64,000 nt of DNA from Cellulomonas cellasea (GTDB lineage: Bacteria; Actinomycetota; Actinomycetes; Actinomycetales; Cellulomonadaceae), in NCBI RefSeq assembly GCF_006538745.1, contig NZ_BJLR01000017.1:62001-126000 (forward strand), in the 5' to 3' direction. Below the pieces are notes generated by a model that was given only the letters and a program-made list of their open reading frames with translations, was not told where the DNA came from and searched no databases. This document shows, piece after piece, positions 55,490 to 63,243 of the stretch. Positions within the stretch are counted from its first letter, which is position 1; each line of letters begins with the position of its first letter. The position numbers were made by a program, and so were the translations under genes.

Positions 55490-55996
55490 TCAGCCCGCGC
55501 GTCTGCTCCGGACGAGGCGTTCGCGGGCGAGGCCGCGGACTCGGCGCGTCCGGCCGTGGGCCTCGAGGAGCACGAGGACCGCCGCGCTGTGCGACTCGGC
55601 GGCGAGCCGGCGCTGCAGCCAGTCCGACCACGCCGCGACCTCGGGCTCCGCCGCCCCCGCGTCGACGGGTGTCCGTCCGCGTAGGACGGCGAGGTCGCCG
55701 GCCCTGGCGCGGACCTTCTCCCGCTCGGGCTCGGGCACCGCCCGGACCCACGGCTCGGCCTCGACGGCGGGGAGCCGCTCGAGCATCGCGAACGCGACGC
55801 CGACGGCGAGCGCGGGCTCCGGCTCGGCGACCGTCGCGGCCAGGAGCGGCCCGGCGACGTCCGCGCGGGCCAGCGCCGCCTGGTAGACGGCCCAGCGGTC
55901 GTGCTCGTCGCGCGGGTCGATCTCGCCGTCCCGGCGGACCAGGCGCAGGAGCTCCGCGAGGGCCGGGCCGTCGGCGGTGCCCTGGTGCTCCTCCAC
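55490..55996 (-). CDS. Hypothetical soluble helical protein
   Basis: A 168-residue protein, acidic at the N-terminus and Arg-rich at the end. Regular helical pairs (VYQAALARADVAGPLLAATVAEPEPALAVGVAFAMLERL...) hint at a HEAT-like or helical-bundle fold. No family is recognised. The GTG start is uncertain; GTG 56023 would add nine residues. Confidence 0.5.
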   Translation of the reverse strand: MEEHQGTADGPALAELLRLVRRDGEIDPRDEHDRWAVYQAALARADVAGPLLAATVAEPEPALAVGVAFAMLERLPAVEAEPWVRAVPEPEREKVRARAGDLAVLRGRTPVDAGAAEPEVAAWSDWLQRRLAAESHSAAVLVLLEAHGRTRRVRGLARERLVRSRRAG

Positions 55997-56078
55997 GGGG
56001 CCACTGTGCCGCACGCGCAGCACGCCTGAGTCGCGGGCGCGGTGCCGAGCGCCGGATGGCGGCTGCGCGAGCCCGCAG

Positions 56079-56186
56079 CTACTTCCGGCTCTTCCGCGTG
56101 ACGCCCAGGACGAGCAGCACCACCACGACGGCGGTGGCGCCCGCCCAGAGCCATCCCTCGAGTCCGAGCGAACCTGCCGACGTCAT
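56079..56186 (-). CDS. 35-residue single-pass membrane micro-protein
   Basis: It starts MTSAGSLGLEGWLWAGATAV, continues as a Val/Leu helix and ends in the basic tail TRKSRK. AAGGAG lies about 11 nt before the ATG, the only clear ribosome site in this stretch. One membrane helix (about 12-29) with positive residues inside. It is too short for routine gene finding; function unknown. Confidence 0.55.
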   Translation of the reverse strand: MTSAGSLGLEGWLWAGATAVVVVLLVLGVTRKSRK

Positions 56187-56303
56187 CCGAGGTCTTCTCC
56201 TTCCGTGGCCGCGGGGCTTGCGCTCGCATCTTCGCCGGGATGCCCCGGAGGTGGCGGGTCATCCGTCCACGCACCTTCCAGGACGACGCGGCAGACTGCC
56301 CCG

Positions 56304-56750
56304 ATGGTGTCCCCGCCGCTCCCGGAGGAGTCGCCCCGTGCGGTCGCGCGTCTGTCCGCGCTGTGCGAGCGGCTGCTCACGGACCTCGGACCGGAGGTGT
56401 TCGAGCGGGACGACGACGGCGTCGGCTTCGTCCTGACCCCGCCGGAGGGTGCCTGCCCCGTCTATCTGCTGGCCTGGGGCGACGCCCTGATCCTCGGGTT
56501 CGGCGCGGGCGGGTGCCGGTGGGAGCTGGAGCGGAGCGACGCCGACCTGGACCTCGTCGAGGAGGTCGTCGGGGCCGCGGTCCAGGGCCGCGTGCGCGAG
56601 GTGTTCGGTCCCTCGCGCTCCGAGGTGACCCTGTGGTTCGCCGACGGGACGGAGCACCGCACGGCGCAGGCGGACGCGCTGAGCGGGTGCCTGCCGGTGC
56701 CGCGCTGGCGCTCGCGCCCGGACCGCCTCCGGGAGTACGCGCCCTACTGA
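56304..56750 (+). CDS. Hypothetical protein (148 aa)
   Basis: A soluble acidic protein with a likely alpha-beta fold (LSALCERLLTDLGPEVFERDDDGVGFVLTPPEG ... VYLLAWGDALILGFGAGGCRWELERSDADLDLVEEVVGAAVQGRVREV). It might be a small SUKH/immunity-like or DUF-type domain, but I cannot assign it. CAGACT lies exactly 6 nt before the ATG (leaderless type). Confidence 0.55.
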   Translation: MVSPPLPEESPRAVARLSALCERLLTDLGPEVFERDDDGVGFVLTPPEGACPVYLLAWGDALILGFGAGGCRWELERSDADLDLVEEVVGAAVQGRVREVFGPSRSEVTLWFADGTEHRTAQADALSGCLPVPRWRSRPDRLREYAPY

Positions 56751-56878
56751 CGGCGGGCGCGGGTCCCGGGCCGACGCGGTGGTCGTTGAGGACGAGCGCG
56801 GTGGGGGCCGGGTCGAGCGCCGGCCCGCAGGCCGTCGGTGCGCGCGGCACCGCATCGACGACCCGCCCGCCTCGGGCG

Positions 56879-57559
56879 TCAGAACGCGATGCGTCCGTCC
56901 CGGTCGTGCAGCTCGCCCGTCGGGCCGTCGGGGCCCAGCAGCGCGAGCCGGACGGCGGCGTCGGTGCCCTCGGTGACCGTCTGGTGGCCGTTGTGGCCGT
57001 TGAGGTCGGTCGCGGTGTAGCCGGGGTCGCACGCGTTCACCCGCATCCCGGGCAGGTTCTTCGCGTACTGCACGGTCAGGGTGATGACGCCCGCCTTCGC
57101 GGCGGTGTAGGGGACGGCAAGCACGTGGGACTCGATGCGCGCCGGGTCCTGGAGGAACCGCGGGACGCCGAGGCCGGACGCGACGTTGACGACGACGGGG
57201 TTCGCGGAACGGCGCAGCAGGGGCAGCGCGGCCTGGGTGACGCGGACGACGCCGACGAGGTTCGTCTGCAGCACGCTCTCCATCGCCGCGACGTCGAGGT
57301 CGTCGACGCCCGACGAGGTCCCGGCGATCCCCGCGTTGTTGACGAGGACGTCGAGCCCGGGGAGCGCGGCGAGGGCGGCGGCGACGGACGCGTCGTCGGT
57401 CACGTCGAGCTCGACCGGGATCGCGCCGAGGCCCTTCGCGGCGTCGCCGCTGCCCAGGTCGCGCATCCCGGCGTAGACGGTGTGGCCGGCCTCGAGGAGG
57501 CGGCGGGCGGTCTCGAGGCCGAGGCCCTTGTTGGCCCCGGTGATCAGTGTGGTGGTCAT
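56879..57559 (-). CDS. SDR-family oxidoreductase
   Basis: A 226-residue classical SDR: TGANKGLG (cofactor), DVT, NNAGIAG, the catalytic Ser segment VNVASGLG and YTAAK (Tyr, Lys). CDPGYTATDLNGH is typical of the carbonyl-reductase-like branch common next to XRE or TetR regulators. GCAGGGTGG precedes the ATG. It is divergent from the XRE regulator gene (101-nt gap), which probably controls it. Confidence 0.9.
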   Translation of the reverse strand: MTTTLITGANKGLGLETARRLLEAGHTVYAGMRDLGSGDAAKGLGAIPVELDVTDDASVAAALAALPGLDVLVNNAGIAGTSSGVDDLDVAAMESVLQTNLVGVVRVTQAALPLLRRSANPVVVNVASGLGVPRFLQDPARIESHVLAVPYTAAKAGVITLTVQYAKNLPGMRVNACDPGYTATDLNGHNGHQTVTEGTDAAVRLALLGPDGPTGELHDRDGRIAF

Positions 57560-57660
57560 GCCGCCACCCTGCGGCGTAGAGCGGGCCCGTTCCAGGCACG
57601 GTCCGACGGTAGGACTGCCGGTACCACCCGGCCGTGGCGCCCGCGGGGGACGATGGCTCG

Positions 57661-58623
57661 GTGACGGGTCCCGAGGTGCGGTCGGGTGCGACGGTGTCGC
57701 CGATGCGCGGTGCGGAGCGGCGGCACGGCGAGCCACGTGGGGGCGGTGTCGAGCCGGGCGGCGAGGCGCGGCGGTCCGGTGACTCGTCCGACGAGCTCGC
57801 GCGCGTGCTGCGGGCGTGGCGCGACCGGGTCCAGCCGGTCGAGGTCGGGCTGCCCGCGGCGGTCACCCGGCGCACGCCCGGGCTGCGGCGCGAGGAGCTC
57901 GCGATGCTCGCCGGGGTGAGCGTCGACTACGTCGTCCGCCTCGAGCAGGGCCGCGCACGCAACCCCTCGCCGCAGCTGCTCGGTGCGCTCGCACGGGCAC
58001 TGCGGCTGCACGACGGCGAGCGCGACCACCTCTTCCGCGTCGCGGGCGTCGCCGTCCCGTCGCGCCGGACGGTCCCGCGGCACCTCACTCCCGGCGTCCA
58101 GCGGATGGTCGACCGGCTCGGCGACCTCCCGCTCAGCGTGTGCACCGCCGACTGGACGCTCGTGCGCTGGAACCCCCTGTGGGCGGCCCTGCACGGCGAC
58201 CCGTCGGCGCTGGCGCCCCTGGACCGCAACGTGGCGTGGCGGACCTTCGCCACCGGGATCCCGGGGGTGCTGCACTCGCCGGAGGACGCCGAGGCGTTCC
58301 GCGCGGACCTCGTCGGCGACCTGCGGGCCGCGGTCGGGCGGTACCCGGACGACCGGGGGCTCGCGTCGCTCGTCGCGCGGCTGCAGCGGGAGTCGCCGGA
58401 CTTCGCCGCGCGCTGGGCGACCGCGCACGTCGCGGAGCACCGGTCGAGCCGCAAGACCGTGAGCACGCCGGTGGGCCCGATCGCGGTCGACTGCGACGTG
58501 CTGACGGCGCCCGGGATCGACGTGCGGATCGTCGTCTACACCGTGGCGCCGGGCTCGGAGGACGCCGAGCGGCTCGACCTGCTGCGGGTCACGGGGCTGC
58601 AGGATCTGGGTCCCCGGGGATAG
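57661..58623 (+). CDS. XRE-family regulator with MmyB-like ligand-binding domain
   Basis: A 320-residue protein. The HTH region is at about 50-112 (LRREELAMLAGVSVDYVVRLEQGRARNPSPQLLGALARAL). The C-terminal MmyB-like, PAS-fold domain (about 130-310) has VCTADWTLVRWNPLWAALHGD and the conserved ending LLRVTGLQDLG. Family members bind fatty acids or similar ligands and repress the divergent SDR gene. GTG 57661 is favoured by GACGAT exactly 6 nt upstream; ATG 57703 is the alternative. Confidence 0.88.
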   Translation: MTGPEVRSGATVSPMRGAERRHGEPRGGGVEPGGEARRSGDSSDELARVLRAWRDRVQPVEVGLPAAVTRRTPGLRREELAMLAGVSVDYVVRLEQGRARNPSPQLLGALARALRLHDGERDHLFRVAGVAVPSRRTVPRHLTPGVQRMVDRLGDLPLSVCTADWTLVRWNPLWAALHGDPSALAPLDRNVAWRTFATGIPGVLHSPEDAEAFRADLVGDLRAAVGRYPDDRGLASLVARLQRESPDFAARWATAHVAEHRSSRKTVSTPVGPIAVDCDVLTAPGIDVRIVVYTVAPGSEDAERLDLLRVTGLQDLGPRG

Positions 58624-58717
58624 GCGGCAGGTCGGGACGGAATCGGCGACACCCCGCCGATCTCTCCACACGGAGCTACCGGACCGCGCGGTTGCGCTCG
58701 GCTCCGGGACGCCGCCG

Positions 58718-59425
58718 TCAGCGGAACGCCGACGGCGGCGCACCGACCTCCGCGAGCGGGCGGTGCGAGCGGGCCCGGCGGCGGGCGCCGACCACGAGCG
58801 CGACGACGAGGCTCACGGCCGCGACGGCGAGCGCGACCTGCGTGCGCGTGGTGCTCCCCGGCGTCTCGCCGTCGACCCACAGCCACGCGACGCCGAGCGG
58901 CAGCATCCCGGCGACCGCCCACACGAGCCGCTCCCCGACGCCGGGCGGGCGCAGGGGCACCGTCGGGTCGGCGGTGCGCCGGCGGCGGGCGCCGAGGTCG
59001 ACGAGCCCCGGGGTGGGGGAGCGGTCGACCGGGACGCGGGCGAGCGCCTCGCGCAGCAGCACGGAGTCGGGCTGGCGCAGCGCGATCTCGACCCGCCGGC
59101 CGTCCGGGTCGCGCGTCAGCAGCACGTGCGCGTCGCCCACGCGGTCGCGGAGCTTCGAGGGGCGGTCGCCCTCGACGTGCAGGCGGCCCGGGGACTGCGC
59201 GAACCCGCCGCGGCCGGTCAGGTGGGGGACGCCGTCGCTCACGACGACGTGAACGCGGCGGAACCGCTGCGGGTAGGGGTCGTCGCCGCGCACGTGCCCG
59301 TCGAAGCGCCTCCACTCCCCGGCGTCGAGCCGCCGGCGGACGTACCGCCGGTGCAGCGCGAGCACCGCGAGCCCGAGCGCGAGGCCGACGAGCTGCCAGC
59401 CGAGGTCCGCGAGGGAGTAGTCCAT
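58718..59425 (-). CDS. Membrane protein of unknown function, downstream of TetR
   Basis: A 235-residue protein with one N-terminal helix (about 7-25), a soluble middle part of about 130 residues (FRRVHVVVSDGVPHLTGRGGF, GDAHVLLTRDPDGRRVEIALRQ) and two C-terminal helices. No family is recognised. It begins 3 nt after the TetR stop, so the two are one operon. Confidence 0.6.
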   Translation of the reverse strand: MDYSLADLGWQLVGLALGLAVLALHRRYVRRRLDAGEWRRFDGHVRGDDPYPQRFRRVHVVVSDGVPHLTGRGGFAQSPGRLHVEGDRPSKLRDRVGDAHVLLTRDPDGRRVEIALRQPDSVLLREALARVPVDRSPTPGLVDLGARRRRTADPTVPLRPPGVGERLVWAVAGMLPLGVAWLWVDGETPGSTTRTQVALAVAAVSLVVALVVGARRRARSHRPLAEVGAPPSAFR

Positions 59426-59428
59426 GCG

Positions 59429-60097
59429 TCAGGCGGTCTTCGGGCGGGTCACGACGAGCAGCGCCCGGGCGAGGGCGAGGCGGGGGACGTCGCGCTCGTC
59501 GGCTGTCGTGCCGCCGAGGACCGCGCTCTGCTCGGCGTCGACCTGGACCGCGCACAGCAGCCGGACGGCGGCGCGGGGGTCCAGCACGAACTCGCGCCCG
59601 GCGCTGTCGATCGCGCGCTGCACGATCGGGACGAGCGCGGCCTCGAAGCGCTCCTGGTAGGCGAGGTAGTCGGCGGCGACGGCGGGGTCGCGCATCGCGA
59701 GCAGCAGGAACTCGCTCGAGACCAGGGTCCACGTGCGGTTGTCGAACGGGCCGACGAGGAACTCCAGGACGAGGTCGCCGATGACGTGCTCGTCGAGCTC
59801 GCCCGAGAGGTCGAGCGTCGGGAGGAGCGTGTCGACCCGCTCGTCGAGCGCCGTGAGCCGGAGGCCGTGCTCACGCTCCATGAGCGCGAAGAACAGCTCC
59901 TCCTTCGACGTGAAGTTGGAGTAGAACGCGCCGCGCGTGAAGCCGGCGCGCTCGCAGACCTGCTCGACGCTCGCGGCGTGCACGCCCTGCTCGGCGAAGA
60001 CCTCGTAGGCCGCGTCGAGCAGGCGTTCGCGGGTCCGGCCGCGGCGCGGGGTCCCGGAGGCGGCGACGACGGGTCGCTCCGGCGTGCTGGTGGCCAC
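59429..60097 (-). CDS. TetR-family transcriptional regulator
   Basis: A 222-residue protein: TetR HTH (about 20-66; RERLLDAAYEVFAEQGVHAASVEQVCERAGFTRGAFYSNFTSKEELF), then a helical ligand domain. AAGGAGG precedes the GTG at ideal spacing. It is divergent from the MMPL gene, with a 30-bp palindromic operator in between. It should repress MMPL-YhgE and itself until an amphiphilic compound binds. Confidence 0.93.
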   Translation of the reverse strand: MATSTPERPVVAASGTPRRGRTRERLLDAAYEVFAEQGVHAASVEQVCERAGFTRGAFYSNFTSKEELFFALMEREHGLRLTALDERVDTLLPTLDLSGELDEHVIGDLVLEFLVGPFDNRTWTLVSSEFLLLAMRDPAVAADYLAYQERFEAALVPIVQRAIDSAGREFVLDPRAAVRLLCAVQVDAEQSAVLGGTTADERDVPRLALARALLVVTRPKTA

Positions 60098-60183
60098 GGC
60101 ACCTCCTTCTGGGCTGGACCCTAGCGAACCGGACGGGGTGGGTCGGACGGGACGGCGGGTGATCCCGGTTGCCGATGCATCAC

Positions 60184-60213
60184 TGTATCGGATACGTTTC
60201 CGTATTGGATACA
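60184..60213. promoter_or_regulatory. 30-bp palindromic TetR operator
   Basis: Arms of 13 bp around a 4-bp centre match at 11 of 13 positions: TGTATC...ATACG on the left and CGTAT...GATACA on the right. It lies midway between the TetR and MMPL start codons. It is AT-rich against the GC-rich background, as expected for a regulatory site. Confidence 0.75.
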
Positions 60214-60290
60214 TCGGCGTATCGCGCTGCTCCGCACCACGTCGCTCATCACGCTGACCCAGCCGACTGGCTGCCTTCCCCGGAGGCCCT

Positions 60291-63239
60291 GTGTCCTCGT
60301 ACCTGTACCGGCTCGGGCGCGACGTCTACCGCGCCCGCCGCCGGGTCGCCGCCCTGTGGCTCGTGGTCGTCCTGCTCGCCGGCGCCGGCGCCGCGCTGTT
60401 CAACCAGGGCACCGACAACACCTTCTCGATCCCGGGGACCGAGGCCGGCGAGGCGCTCGACCAGCTCAGCCGCACGTTCCCGCAGGTGAGCGGCACCTCG
60501 GCGCGCTACGTCGTCGTCGCGCCGGAGGGCTCGGACGTCGACGACCCCGCCGTCGCGCAGGCCGTCGGTGACGCGGTCGAGGTGCTCGGCGACGTCGACG
60601 GGGTCGCCGCCGTCACCGACCCCTACGGCACGGACGTGACCGGCTCGGTGTCCGACGATCGCCGCGCGCTCGTGCTCGTCGTGCAGATGGACGGGTCGAG
60701 CGAGTCCGTCGGCGAGAGCGCGCTGACCGCGCTCGAGGACGTCGAGGTCGACCTGGCCGAGGCGCTGCCCGCCGGGTCCGAGGCCGCGCTCGGCGGCGAG
60801 CTGTTCGCCAACGAGGTGCCGGTCGCGTCGGTCACCGAGGCGCTCGGCGTCGTCGTCGCGCTCGTCGTGCTCGTGATCACCTTCGGGTCGTTCCTCGCCG
60901 CGGGGCTGCCGCTGCTCACCGCGCTGCTCGGCGTCGCGCTCTCGATGGCCGGCATCTACCTCGCGACGATCGTCGCGCCCATCTCCTCGACGACCCCGCT
61001 GCTCGCGCTCATGCTCGGGCTCGCCGTCGGGATCGACTACGCGCTGTTCATCATCTCGCGGCACCAGGGCCAGCTGAAGGCCGGCATGGACCCCGAGGAG
61101 TCCGCGGCGCGCGCGCTCGCGACCGCCGGGTCCGCCGTCGTCTTCGCGGGGCTGACCGTGATGATCGCGCTCGTCGGGCTCGCCGTCGCGCGCATCCCGT
61201 TCCTCACCACGATGGGCGTCGCCGCGGCGTGCGCCGTCGGGGTCGCGGTCGTCATCGCGTTGACCCTGACCCCCGCGCTGCTCGGGTTCGCGGGGGAGCG
61301 GCTGCGGCCGGGGTACCGCGCGCAGCGGCGGGCGGCGCGGCGCGCGACGCGGGCGCAGGTGCAGGCGCCGCAGGGCGAGCGTGGAGGCGTGGGTGGCGAG
61401 TCGGCTCGCGGGGCGGACGACGCCGGCGCGGCGCGGGGAGCGCACGCCGGCGGCACCCCGGTGGCCGGCGCACCGAGCGGCACGCACGCCGCGGGAGCGC
61501 ACGCCGCGGGCACGCACGCCGCGGGAGCGCACGCGCACGACGCGGTCGTCGCCCCCGTGGCCGAGAACCGCTTCTTCGCCGGGTGGGTGCGTGCCGTCAC
61601 GCGTGTCCCGGCGCTGACCGTCGTGCTCGTCGTGCTCGGGCTCGGCGCGCTCTCGGTGCCGGCGCTCGACCTGCGGCTCGCGCTGCCCGATGCCGGGTCG
61701 CAGCCGGAGGGCACCCCGGCGCGCGAGACGTACGACCTGCTCACCGAGCACTTCGGGCCCGGGTACAACGGCCCGCTCATCGTGACCGGGACGATCGTCG
61801 GCTCGACCGACCCGCTCGGGCTGATGGCGGACCTCCAGGCCGAGATCGAGCAGCTCGACGGCGTCGCCGCGGTCCCCCTCGCGACCCCCAACCAGAACGC
61901 CGACACCGGCATCATCCAGGTGATCCCCGAGGGCGGCCCCGACTCCGACGCGACCAAGGCGCTCGTGCAGGAGATCCGCGACGCGCACGACGACCTCCAG
62001 GAGCGCTACGGCGTCGACCTCGCCGTCACGGGCGTCACGGCCGTCGGCATCGACATCTCCGCGCGGCTCGGCGCGGCGCTGGTGCCGTTCGGGCTGCTCG
62101 TCGTCGGGCTCTCGTTCGTGCTGCTCACGATGGTGTTCCGGTCGCTGTGGGTCCCGCTCAAGGCGACCCTCGGGTACCTGCTCTCGGTCGGGGCGTCGTT
62201 CGGCGTCGTCGCGCTCGTGTTCGAGCACGGCGTCGCGGCGGACCTGCTCGGGGTCGGGCGGCTCGGGCCCGTCATCAGCTTCATGCCGATCGTGCTCATG
62301 GGCGTGCTGTTCGGGCTCGCGATGGACTACGAGGTGTTCCTCGTCTCGCGGATGCGCGAGGACTACGTGCACGGCGGCGACGCGCGCGAGGCCGTGCGGA
62401 CCGGGTTCGTCGCGTCGGCCGTGGTCGTCACTGCTGCCGCGGTCATCATGTTCTCGGTCTTCGCGGCGTTCGTGCCCGAGGGTGACGTCAACATCAAGCC
62501 CATCGCGCTCGGCCTCGCCGTCGGGGTGTTCGTCGACGCGTTCGTCGTCCGCATGACGCTCGTGCCCGCGGTGCTGCACCTGCTCGGCGACCGCGCGTGG
62601 CACATGCCGCGCTGGCTCGACCGCGTCCTGCCGTCGTTCGACGTCGAGGGCGAGGGCCTGACGCGGGAGATCGCGCTCGCGGACTGGCCCGAGCCGGGCG
62701 CGACCGACGCCGTGGCCGCGCAGGGCCTGCGCCTCGACGCCCCCGACGGCACCCCGATCTACTCAGGCGTCGACCTGCGCGTCCCGCAGGACGGCCTGCT
62801 CGTCGTGCACGGGCCCCACCGCAGCGGCCGGACCGCGCTGCTGCTCACGCTCGCCGGCCGGGCCCACGCCGACGCCGGCGTGCTCAAGGTCGACGGGCTC
62901 GTCGCCCCCGAGCGGGCCTCCACCATCCGGGGCCGGGTCGCCGTGGCGTCGCTGGCCCGGGCCGTCGACCCCGTCGGCGAGCTGCGCGAGGCGTTCGCGT
63001 CCCGCGCGGTCGTCGTCGTGGTCGACGACCTCGACGCCGTCGGTGACCCCGTGCTGCGCCGCGACGTGCGGGCGTGCGTCGAGGAGGCGCTGCGCCAGGC
63101 GCGCGTCGACGGCCGCCGCCTCACGCTCGTCGCCAGCTGCCTCGACCCCGCCGACCTCGACGGCCTGCTCCCCGAGACGCCCGGCGGCCGCGTCGCCGTG
63201 CGCGTCGCCGCTGCTCCCGACCTCGTGAAGGTGCGTTGA
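60291..63239 (+). CDS. MMPL-family transporter with a degenerate ABC-ATPase-like C-terminal domain
   Basis: A 982-residue protein. The MMPL/RND-like part (about 1-775) has twelve membrane segments in two halves, with the family motif LGLAVGIDYALFIISRH in the first half and LFGLAMDYEVFLVSRM in the second. Residues about 355-420 form a cytoplasmic low-complexity loop containing a His/Ala repeat. After the last helix, about 190 residues look like an ABC nucleotide-binding domain: Walker A-like GPHRSGRT (841-848, Lys replaced by Arg) and Walker B-like VVVVVDDLD (Asp912-913). There is no LSGGQ signature, so ATP hydrolysis is doubtful. CGGAGG lies 5 nt before the GTG. Confidence 0.9.
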   Translation: MSSYLYRLGRDVYRARRRVAALWLVVVLLAGAGAALFNQGTDNTFSIPGTEAGEALDQLSRTFPQVSGTSARYVVVAPEGSDVDDPAVAQAVGDAVEVLGDVDGVAAVTDPYGTDVTGSVSDDRRALVLVVQMDGSSESVGESALTALEDVEVDLAEALPAGSEAALGGELFANEVPVASVTEALGVVVALVVLVITFGSFLAAGLPLLTALLGVALSMAGIYLATIVAPISSTTPLLALMLGLAVGIDYALFIISRHQGQLKAGMDPEESAARALATAGSAVVFAGLTVMIALVGLAVARIPFLTTMGVAAACAVGVAVVIALTLTPALLGFAGERLRPGYRAQRRAARRATRAQVQAPQGERGGVGGESARGADDAGAARGAHAGGTPVAGAPSGTHAAGAHAAGTHAAGAHAHDAVVAPVAENRFFAGWVRAVTRVPALTVVLVVLGLGALSVPALDLRLALPDAGSQPEGTPARETYDLLTEHFGPGYNGPLIVTGTIVGSTDPLGLMADLQAEIEQLDGVAAVPLATPNQNADTGIIQVIPEGGPDSDATKALVQEIRDAHDDLQERYGVDLAVTGVTAVGIDISARLGAALVPFGLLVVGLSFVLLTMVFRSLWVPLKATLGYLLSVGASFGVVALVFEHGVAADLLGVGRLGPVISFMPIVLMGVLFGLAMDYEVFLVSRMREDYVHGGDAREAVRTGFVASAVVVTAAAVIMFSVFAAFVPEGDVNIKPIALGLAVGVFVDAFVVRMTLVPAVLHLLGDRAWHMPRWLDRVLPSFDVEGEGLTREIALADWPEPGATDAVAAQGLRLDAPDGTPIYSGVDLRVPQDGLLVVHGPHRSGRTALLLTLAGRAHADAGVLKVDGLVAPERASTIRGRVAVASLARAVDPVGELREAFASRAVVVVVDDLDAVGDPVLRRDVRACVEEALRQARVDGRRLTLVASCLDPADLDGLLPETPGGRVAVRVAAAPDLVKVR
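61478..61536. repeat. In-gene repeat encoding His-Ala-Ala-Gly units
   Basis: Alternating 12-bp units encode THAAGAHAAGTHAAGAHAHD (residues about 398-417) in the central cytoplasmic loop of the MMPL transporter. Confidence 0.7.
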
Positions 63240-63243
63240 TCGC

